From positions 1-8,173 of the forward strand of contig WRMM01000074.1 in NCBI GenBank assembly GCA_009777135.1: a stretch of DNA of 8,173 nucleotides, in the 5' to 3' direction. The notes beneath the pieces were generated by a model, which was not told where the DNA came from, made no database searches, and saw only the letters and a program-made list of their open reading frames with translations. Source of the DNA: Candidatus Fibrimonadales bacterium (GTDB taxonomy: Bacteria > Fibrobacterota > Fibrobacteria > Fibrobacterales > Fibrobacteraceae). The position numbers and the translations under genes were made by a program. Positions 1 to 5,448 of this stretch are shown here, piece after piece. Position 1 is the first letter of the stretch, and each line of letters opens with the position of its first letter.

Positions 1-393
1 ACAACAGCAAGCATAGGAGCCAGCGATTTGTCTAAAACCGCAAAAGCGTTGGAAATCGCGGGAAAGCAAAAAGATTTAGCTTTTATAGAATTGCACACCG
101 CTCAATTCCTGCAAGCTTTGGAGACTCTTTTGAACAATATAAATGCGGCAATTTTAGCGCACGGCAAAGAAAAATCTCAAAATTCCATGGATTTTGAGGC
201 TCTGAAAAACAAATTAAGCGAATTAAATAGGGCACTTGTTGCTTTTGATTACGTTGCCATTGATAAAGGCGCAAATGATTTGCAGGAATGGACGCAGGCA
301 GCCGAGGTTGGCGGCAAAATAGAAAGCATTTTGCAAAATATATTGATAGGCGAGCATGAGGAAGCCGTGGCCGAGATAGAAAGGCTCTATTAA
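1..393 (+). CDS. Hpt-domain protein, C-terminal end (probable hybrid sensor kinase)
   Basis: The reading frame is open from the first base of the window to the TAA at 391-393 (130 codons), so the gene almost certainly begins upstream. A TTG at 28 could be taken as a start but has no ribosome site and lies inside a conserved motif. The first residues, TASIGASDLSKTAKALEIAG, match the stretch that follows the phospho-accepting histidine in Hpt domains (pattern H-x-L-K-S/G-x-x-x-x-G-A-x-x-L-x-x-x-A-x-x-L-E). The histidine itself should lie a few codons left of the window edge. The later part (ELNRALVAFDY, then KIESILQNILIGEHEEAVAEI) has the helical tail often seen after Hpt domains of hybrid kinases. 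The expected role is phosphotransfer in a multistep phosphorelay. The family call rests on pattern recognition of a fragment. The kinase and receiver domains are not visible and are inferred. Confidence 0.72.
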   Translation, partial: TTASIGASDLSKTAKALEIAGKQKDLAFIELHTAQFLQALETLLNNINAAILAHGKEKSQNSMDFEALKNKLSELNRALVAFDYVAIDKGANDLQEWTQAAEVGGKIESILQNILIGEHEEAVAEIERLY

Positions 394-397
394 ACTA

Positions 398-413
398 CTA
401 TATTACCTTTTAA
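398..413 (+). promoter_or_regulatory. candidate -10 promoter element for the cydC-like gene
   Basis: CTATATT at 398-404 contains a good -10 hexamer (TATATT, 399-404). It lies in the 20-base gap after the Hpt gene, with nine bases (ACCTTTTAA) before the ATG at 414. No Shine-Dalgarno sequence precedes that ATG. A start site about seven bases after the hexamer would leave a leader of only a few bases. No convincing -35 element is visible. Read-through from the upstream gene is equally possible. Confidence 0.4.
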
Positions 414-1799
414 ATGTCCATTCTCCTATCTATCCTCTGCTGGTTTTCCAGTGCTGCCCTAATGGGCATTGCTGGTTACTTAATCGCTCTTGCCGCAGAG
501 CGGCCAGAGCTTGCGGCTTTGTCACTCGGAATAGTCGGCGTTAGATTTTTTGGGCTTTCAAGGGGAGCGTTTCGTTATGCAGACAGATTATTTTCGCATT
601 CTCTAGCTTTCAGGGAACTCAAAAAATTTCGTTTGCATTTGTATAAAACTCTAGAACCTCTTGTGCCGTATAAATTAGCTGCCATTTCCGAAAGCGAAAT
701 GCTATCCAGAATATCCGCTGATGCCGAGGAATACAAATCTTGGATGCCACGCGCAGGAGTTCCGCTTTTTGCGGGAATAGTTTCTCTTATTATTAGCGTT
801 TGCGTTTTGGCTTATTTTCACCCGCATTATTCGCTTTGTTTTTTAGCAGCATCGTTTTTGATGATTTTTGTTTCTGCGTACGCATTTTTTTTGATTAAAA
901 AACACGCAGAAGAATGGGGAATTTCAAATGAGACTTTAAGCGAATTTTCGCTTTCCGTTGCGCATGGAATGGCAGAAAAAAAGTCTTGGGGGATTTTTGA
1001 AAAAATTTCGCAAACATGGGAAAGCCTTGGCAATGCTGAAGAGGGGAAAAGAAAAAAAGTTTATTCAATATATTGTTTTGCAGAGATATTTTCCCTAGCT
1101 CTGCCTTTTCTTTGCCTTGCAGGATTTTTTTTCATAGGTTCAAAAAATTTTCTCTTCCCAATATGGATCGGAATTTTACTAGGCACTTTGGCAGCCTTCG
1201 AACTCCTGCAAGAACTTCCATACATAGCTCTGCAAAGTGCCCTCTCTTTGAATGCAAAAAAAAGAGTTTGCAACCCCATACCCTATACCCCATACTCCAT
1301 ATCCCAAAACTTCGCCACGCAAACCATAACTCTTCACCAAGGCGATGCCCTAATCTTGAGCGCTCCTTCTGGGGCGGGCAAAACTTTGCTTGCTAATTCT
1401 ATAGCGGGATTTTTGCCGAGCGGCAGCGTTAGCAATCGGACGGATAGTTTTGTTTTTTTGGAGCAGGAACCTTTTTTGTTCACAGGAACAATAAAAGATA
1501 ATTTGCTTTTTGCTAATCCAAATGCTGCGGATGAGGAAATGCAAAGCGTTTTGCAAAGAGCGGGGTTGAAAAATTTTTCTTTGGATTTGTGGATTGGCGA
1601 AAAAGGGTTTGGGTTAAGCGGCGGCGAGAGACAAAAACTTTCTGCAGCTCGCGCCATGCTTTGCAATAAGAATTTGATTATAGCTGATGAACCTTGCGCA
1701 CACTTGCCAGCAGAAGACGAAAAAAAAATATTTAACGAATTTGTGAATTTGCCAAACAAACCCGCCGTTTTGTGGTTTAGCCACCGAAATAATGCATAA
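414..1799 (+). CDS. cydC: compact CydC-like ABC exporter (fused permease and ATPase)
   Basis: This is a 461-residue ABC half-transporter. The N-terminal permease resembles CydC, the partner of CydD in the cysteine/glutathione exporter that supports cytochrome bd and periplasmic redox balance. The CydC-like stretch is VGVRFFGLSRGAFRYADRLF (41-60), followed by SH at 61-62. About six membrane segments are visible (near 4-27, 33-50, 115-135, 138-161, 219-241, 246-266). The ATPase has a Walker A motif SAPSGAGKT (316-324, first Gly replaced by Ala), Q-loop Gln351, signature LSGGERQ (401-407), Walker B LIIADEP (421-427) and H-loop His457. It is shorter than usual CydC (roughly 550-590). The A-loop strand before Walker A, part of the Walker A to Q-loop segment and the tail after the H-loop are reduced. 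A 7-mer tandem repeat lies in the linker. The ATG is fixed because an in-frame TAA (411-413) directly precedes it. No cydD or cydAB is in view, so another exporter role is possible. Confidence 0.75.
   Translation: MSILLSILCWFSSAALMGIAGYLIALAAERPELAALSLGIVGVRFFGLSRGAFRYADRLFSHSLAFRELKKFRLHLYKTLEPLVPYKLAAISESEMLSRISADAEEYKSWMPRAGVPLFAGIVSLIISVCVLAYFHPHYSLCFLAASFLMIFVSAYAFFLIKKHAEEWGISNETLSEFSLSVAHGMAEKKSWGIFEKISQTWESLGNAEEGKRKKVYSIYCFAEIFSLALPFLCLAGFFFIGSKNFLFPIWIGILLGTLAAFELLQELPYIALQSALSLNAKKRVCNPIPYTPYSISQNFATQTITLHQGDALILSAPSGAGKTLLANSIAGFLPSGSVSNRTDSFVFLEQEPFLFTGTIKDNLLFANPNAADEEMQSVLQRAGLKNFSLDLWIGEKGFGLSGGERQKLSAARAMLCNKNLIIADEPCAHLPAEDEKKIFNEFVNLPNKPAVLWFSHRNNA
1274..1301 (+). repeat. 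four tandem 7-mers inside the cydC-like gene
   Basis: Four consecutive heptamers read CCCCATA, CCCTATA, CCCCATA and CTCCATA (1274-1280, 1281-1287, 1288-1294, 1295-1301), followed by a partial TCCC. They encode the Pro/Tyr-rich stretch PIPYTPYSI (residues 288-296) in the linker between the permease and the ATPase. The run follows an eight-A tract (1256-1263). The reading frame is intact across it. The strong C/T strand bias and the 7-base period, not a multiple of three, argue for a DNA repeat captured in the gene and not for protein-level selection. Its function is unknown. Confidence 0.85.
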
Positions 1800-1808
1800 A
1801 CACTCTTG

Positions 1809-1827
1809 GCTCTTACACTGTAAGAGC
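1809..1827. repeat. perfect 19-base palindrome between cydC-like gene and valS
   Basis: GCTCTTACA-C-TGTAAGAGC is a perfect inverted repeat: nine bases in each arm around a single central C, or an eight-base-pair RNA stem with an ACT loop. It begins nine bases after the cydC-like stop codon and lies about 40 bases upstream of the valS -10 element. No T-run follows on either strand, so it is not a standard intrinsic terminator. It could be a terminator stem lacking a U-tract, an mRNA 3' stabilising hairpin, or a dimeric-regulator operator. The symmetry is certain; the role is not. Confidence 0.7.
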
Positions 1828-1863
1828 GGTATATTCGCAAGTGGCAAACTTTTGCGGTGAATA

Positions 1864-1879
1864 TTTCTACATTCCTCAC
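1864..1879 (+). promoter_or_regulatory. candidate valS promoter: TTTCTACATT, six bases before ATG
   Basis: TTTCTACATT (1864-1873) is followed by CCTCAC and then the valS ATG at 1880. The same ten bases with the same six-base gap occur before ribH. Read as a -10 element (TACATT, 1868-1873), the expected transcription start falls at or next to the A of ATG, giving a leaderless message. No Shine-Dalgarno sequence lies within a useful distance. A second -10-like hexamer, TATATT, is at 1830-1835. No clear -35 box is seen. Confidence 0.55.
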
Positions 1880-4627
1880 ATGGAAACACGCTACAACCAT
1901 AAAGAAATAGAAGAAAAGTGGCTCAAAAATTGGGATGAGCAAAAGGATTTTAAACCTGCGGGCAAGGGGCCTCATTTTTCCATTGTAATTCCGCCACCGA
2001 ATGTAACAGGCGCTTTGCATCTTGGCCATGCTTTGAACAACACCATTCAAGATATTTTAGTTCGCTATAACAGAAAACTCGGCAAAAACACGCTTTGGAT
2101 CCCCGGCACAGACCATGCGGGCATAGCTACGCAAGCCGTTGTGGAAAAGCGGCTAATGCAAGAAGAAAAAAAAACTCGCCATGATTTGGGCAGAGAAGAA
2201 TTGGTAAAAAGAATTTGGAAATGGAAAGACGAATACGAAACCCGCATAACAAATCAGCTGAAATTAATTGGCTCAAGCTGCGACTGGGACAGGCAAAGAT
2301 TTACCCTAGACCCAATTTGCGCAAAAGCGGTTCGCCATGCCTTTTTCAATCTTTTTAAGAAGGGACTGATTTACCGCGGCAAACGCCTTGTAAACTGGGA
2401 CACCCATTTGCACACCGCCGTTGCAGACGATGAAATTTACCACGAAACAGTAAAAGGACATTTTTGGACCTTCAAATACCCGCTCGCAGACGGCAGCGGC
2501 TACATTCCCGTTGCAACAACAAGGCCAGAAACAATTTTAGGCGACACAGCGGTAGCGGTTCATCCCGAAGATGAGCGCTATAAAAAATTTATAGGCAAAA
2601 CTTTGCTGGTGCCTTTTGTGAACAGAGAAATTCCTGTTATTGCAGACGAAATTTTAGTTGACAAGGAATTTGGAACTGGCTCGGTAAAAGTAACTCCAGC
2701 CCACGACCCAAACGATTATACAACAGGGCTTCGCCATAAATTGCCGATGATAAATATTTTAAATGAAGACGGCACTTTAAATGAAAATGCAGGCGAGTTC
2801 AAGGGTTTAAAAGGCGAAAAAGCAAGAGCCGCCGTAGTTGAGGGCTTGGAAAAATTGGATCTGCTGATAAAAGTAGAAGACCATGAGATGCAGATTGGCA
2901 AAAGCGACCGTTCAAAAACAGTTATAGAGCCGTATTTAAGCGACCAGTGGTTTGTGAAAATGGACATGCTCGCCGAAAGAGCAATGCAGGCAGTGGAAAG
3001 CGGCGAGGTAAAATTTACGCCAGCGCGCTATGCAAAAAATTATTTGAATTGGCTAGGAGAAAAACGCGATTGGTGCATTAGCCGCCAGTTGTGGTGGGGG
3101 CATCAGATTCCGATATGGCACTTGAATAATGAAGAATTAATAATTAATAATGAAGAATTGAAAGGTGTTTTGGATAAATGTTTTGCAAATCGGTCTGATG
3201 TTCATTATTACAAATCGGAGAATGGCGAATGGCTGGTTTGTTCGCTGGAAGAGGATTTGCGGGAAGATAGCATTGAGGGTTTGAAGTTGGAGAGAGACCC
3301 TGATGTTTTGGATACATGGTTCAGTTCTGCGCTTTGGCCTCACAGCACAATGGGCTGGCCGGGCAAAACGGAAGATTTAAAAGATTTTTATCCAACTTCG
3401 GTGCTTGTAACAGGGCGCGATATCATTTCGCTTTGGGTTGCCAGAATGGTTGTTTTCAGCCAAGAAAACATGGCTCAAATTCCATTTAGCGATGTGTATA
3501 TAAACCCCACAATTCTAGACGGCCTTGGCCGCCGAATGAGCAAATCCCATGGCAATGGCGTTGACCCTTTAGACATAATCGAAAAATACGGCGCAGACTC
3601 CCTCCGCTTTGTAATGTGCTCAATCTGCACAGAAAATCAAGATGCAAGGCTCCCCGTTAAAAAAGAAAAACTCGAAGACGGCAGAGAAATAAACATAAGC
3701 GAGAAGTTTGAACTAGGTCGCAACTTCGGCAACAAACTATGGAACGCCGCAAGATTTTTAAAACCGCATATTACCGACATGGGACATGAAAAATCTTGCA
3801 AATCCTTAAATCTTGAGAATCCTGATTCAGACAATTTAGAAGATAAGTGGATATTGTCAAGGTTAAATACGGTAATAAAAGAAACGCAAAAGGCTCTTGC
3901 AAATTATCGTTTTTCGGAATACGCTTCGCTTGTTTACCATTTTGTTTGGGATGATTTGTGCAGCCGTTATTTGGAGATAAAGAAAGGGGAAATTTCCAAG
4001 GATTCCAGCGCTTTGCTTTCTCATTCGCTTTATACCGCTTTGGATTTGCTGCATCCAATTATGCCTTTTATCACGGAAGAACTTAATGCAATTCTTTTCC
4101 CAAATTCGCAGAGATTGATTTTGAGGGAATGGCCCAGCGCAAATGAAAACTTGATAAATGCGGAGATTGAAAAGCAGTTTGAAGATATTTTTGCCATAGT
4201 TGAAGCGGTTCGCTCCGTGCGCGGGCGTTATTCCATAGCTCCGTCTCAAAAAATTGCGGCAATTGTTCGCTCTTCTGCAAATTTGGAAAGCTGCAGAAAT
4301 ATGATTAAGGATTTGAGCGGCCTCTCTGAATTTGATTTTGGCGAAAATTTATCCAACCCTGCATTCAGCGCAAGCGCGGTTATACCAAGCGGCGAAGTTT
4401 TTGTGCCTTTGGAAGGAATTTTGGATAAAGAAAAGGAAACTCTTCGTTTGAAAAAAGAAATTGAAAAAGCGGAGAGTTTTATAATCAGTTTGAATAAAAA
4501 GCTCTCAAACGAAAATTTTGTGAAAAACGCTCCGGCATCCGTTATAGACGGGGAACGCCAAAAGCTTGCTACGCAAAGGGATATTGTGGAAAAAAGCCTT
4601 GCCATGTTAAAAGAGTTGGAGCAATGA
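1880..4627 (+). CDS. valS: valyl-tRNA synthetase
   Basis: This class I aminoacyl-tRNA synthetase charges tRNA-Val in the cytoplasm and edits misactivated threonine. From the ATG at 1880 the protein has 915 residues, normal for the family. The catalytic HIGH motif is HLGH at 47-50 (in PPPNVTGALHLGH). The CP1 editing domain includes TTRPETILGD (213-222) and the HDPNDY motif (275-280). WCISRQLWWGHQIP (398-411) and DVLDTWFSSALWP (475-487) flank the active site, and the KMSKS loop is RMSKS (552-556). An anticodon-binding domain follows, then a charged C-terminal coiled coil (about 845-915), the usual tRNA-binding arm. The frame is also open from a GTG at 1841, but starting at METRYNHKEIEEKW matches the normal ValRS N-terminus (MEKTYNP-like). 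Odd feature: a short in-frame repeat at residues 416-427. The stop overlaps the next gene by four bases (ATGA). Confidence 0.97.
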   Translation: METRYNHKEIEEKWLKNWDEQKDFKPAGKGPHFSIVIPPPNVTGALHLGHALNNTIQDILVRYNRKLGKNTLWIPGTDHAGIATQAVVEKRLMQEEKKTRHDLGREELVKRIWKWKDEYETRITNQLKLIGSSCDWDRQRFTLDPICAKAVRHAFFNLFKKGLIYRGKRLVNWDTHLHTAVADDEIYHETVKGHFWTFKYPLADGSGYIPVATTRPETILGDTAVAVHPEDERYKKFIGKTLLVPFVNREIPVIADEILVDKEFGTGSVKVTPAHDPNDYTTGLRHKLPMINILNEDGTLNENAGEFKGLKGEKARAAVVEGLEKLDLLIKVEDHEMQIGKSDRSKTVIEPYLSDQWFVKMDMLAERAMQAVESGEVKFTPARYAKNYLNWLGEKRDWCISRQLWWGHQIPIWHLNNEELIINNEELKGVLDKCFANRSDVHYYKSENGEWLVCSLEEDLREDSIEGLKLERDPDVLDTWFSSALWPHSTMGWPGKTEDLKDFYPTSVLVTGRDIISLWVARMVVFSQENMAQIPFSDVYINPTILDGLGRRMSKSHGNGVDPLDIIEKYGADSLRFVMCSICTENQDARLPVKKEKLEDGREINISEKFELGRNFGNKLWNAARFLKPHITDMGHEKSCKSLNLENPDSDNLEDKWILSRLNTVIKETQKALANYRFSEYASLVYHFVWDDLCSRYLEIKKGEISKDSSALLSHSLYTALDLLHPIMPFITEELNAILFPNSQRLILREWPSANENLINAEIEKQFEDIFAIVEAVRSVRGRYSIAPSQKIAAIVRSSANLESCRNMIKDLSGLSEFDFGENLSNPAFSASAVIPSGEVFVPLEGILDKEKETLRLKKEIEKAESFIISLNKKLSNENFVKNAPASVIDGERQKLATQRDIVEKSLAMLKELEQ
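3125..3159 (+). repeat. in-frame 21-base-period direct repeat in valS
   Basis: The 14-base word AATAATGAAGAATT occurs at 3125-3138 and again at 3146-3159, separated by AATAATT, giving a period of 21 bases. It encodes NNEEL-II-NNEEL (residues 416-427 counted from the ATG at 1880). It lies in the loop between the WWGHQIPIW motif and the DVLDTWFSS motif, a region that varies among ValRS proteins. The period is seven codons, so the frame is kept. It is more AT-rich than the flanks. Confidence 0.85.
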
Positions 4628-5448
4628 ATTTTGTAAAAGCATTCACTTTTTTGCTTCTGTGCTTTGGAATAGCCGTTGCAGATGCAGATACAGCTGCTGT
4701 AGCTATTGCAGACACAAATACTGTTATTGCAGCAGATACGGCTGTGGCAGATACAGCCATTGTTATTGGCGCAGATACTATTGCTGTGGATTCCGTAAAA
4801 ATAAAACCAGGTCTTCATTTTTTTGCTTCTGTTGGCGCCCAGTTCATAGATTTTAACAAACGCTTGAAGTTTGTCGCTCTTTTAGATACCCAGTATGTTG
4901 AATATATGGATGATTGGACGGTTTCTGGCGGAATAATTCCTATAAAGCAGGAGTTTCAAACCGTAAATTTGGCATTTCCTTTAACATTTGGCATATTATG
5001 GCAATTTAGCGATATGCATTCTTTGGGGCTTGGCGGAGGCATTTTATATAACAGCGAATCGGTTATACTGACTGATAAGGATAGCAGAACCCATAATTTT
5101 AGATATGTGCTGCTGGCATATCCGCTTTTTGCGGAATATCGTTTGCAAATTTCTCCGGATTTAATTTCTTTGAGAGAAAGCGATTATTTTAGCCTGTTTT
5201 TTCGCTATTATTGGCTGCTCCCAGGCACGGAAATTTACTCCTCATGGGGCAGGGCAGATGCGGATTTTGACCCTTTGGGCAGCGGTTATGGGATATTTTT
5301 GGGTTATTGCTTTGCCCAGTGGTATGGCTTGTCTATGTGGGGCGAGCTGGGATATTTGACCCTTGATGTAAAATCCAGCGATAAAAACGCCATTTTGGAT
5401 TCTTGGAATTTGGGCGGCATATCGGTTTTGGTTAGGTTGATGTTTTAA
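4624..5448 (+). CDS. outer-membrane beta-barrel protein with Ala-Asp-Thr-rich N-terminal linker
   Basis: This is a 274-residue exported protein of unknown function. A Sec signal peptide is evident: Lys5, hydrophobic core 6-18, and likely cleavage after A-V-A at residue 19. Cys13 does not sit in a lipobox (Leu at -1), so a lipoprotein is unlikely. Residues 20-56 are a low-complexity A/D/T/V/I linker with repeated ADT units. From about 63 onward, alternating aromatic and glycine-rich strands (such as HSLGLGGGILYNS, YFSLFFRYYWLL, GYGIFLGYCF) and a C-terminal Phe (LVRLMF) are typical of a small outer-membrane barrel recognised by the BAM complex. I estimate 8-10 strands. The ATG overlaps the valS stop (ATGA), and a GGAG at 4618-4621 is only two bases away, suggesting reinitiation-coupled translation. 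No specific substrate or family can be assigned. It could be a porin-like or adhesin-like barrel. Confidence 0.8.
   Translation: MNFVKAFTFLLLCFGIAVADADTAAVAIADTNTVIAADTAVADTAIVIGADTIAVDSVKIKPGLHFFASVGAQFIDFNKRLKFVALLDTQYVEYMDDWTVSGGIIPIKQEFQTVNLAFPLTFGILWQFSDMHSLGLGGGILYNSESVILTDKDSRTHNFRYVLLAYPLFAEYRLQISPDLISLRESDYFSLFFRYYWLLPGTEIYSSWGRADADFDPLGSGYGIFLGYCFAQWYGLSMWGELGYLTLDVKSSDKNAILDSWNLGGISVLVRLMF
4684..4788 (+). repeat. GCAGAYAC-led imperfect repeats encoding Ala-Asp-Thr units
   Basis: Five imperfect units each begin GCAGATAC or GCAGACAC: 4684-4707, 4708-4731, 4732-4746, 4747-4770 and 4771-4788. Lengths are 24, 24, 15, 24 and 18 bases, all multiples of three. They encode ADT-started peptides of five to eight residues directly after the signal peptide of the barrel protein. 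Length differences between units in whole codons point to expansion and contraction by slippage or recombination while the frame is kept. A spacer or periplasmic linker is the likely product. Confidence 0.75.

Noticed and set aside
28..30. TTG as the start of the first gene
   Set aside because: The frame is open to the window edge and the upstream residues (TTASIGASD) belong to the conserved Hpt motif, so the gene is cut by the window and not begun there.
1720..1728. Long A-runs (nine A at 1720-1728 and 2166-2174, eight A at 1256-1263) as programmed frameshift sites
   Set aside because: The zero frame continues with conserved protein on both sides and no useful alternative frame follows. They fit Lys-rich coding in an AT-leaning genome.
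1800..1879. T-box leader for valS
   Set aside because: The region is too short and lacks a T-box sequence or specifier hairpin. The only structure is the 19-base palindrome.
1334..2050. 238-codon open frame on the minus strand
   Set aside because: It lies antisense across the ATPase part of the cydC-like gene and the start of valS, and its translation shows no domain or motif. It is a shadow of the coding strand.
3863..4249. 128-codon open frame on the minus strand
   Set aside because: It is fully antisense to the well-supported valS anticodon-binding region and has no recognisable features.
4645..4665. Lipoprotein signal around Cys13 of the barrel protein
   Set aside because: The residue before Cys is Leu and not Gly, Ala or Ser. 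A signal peptidase I site (AVA, ending at residue 19) is better.
4246..4818. 190-codon open frame on the minus strand, with a Cys/Asn/Ser-rich N-terminal part
   Set aside because: It is antisense to the valS end and the ADT repeats. The odd composition is the complement of the repeat, not a real protein.
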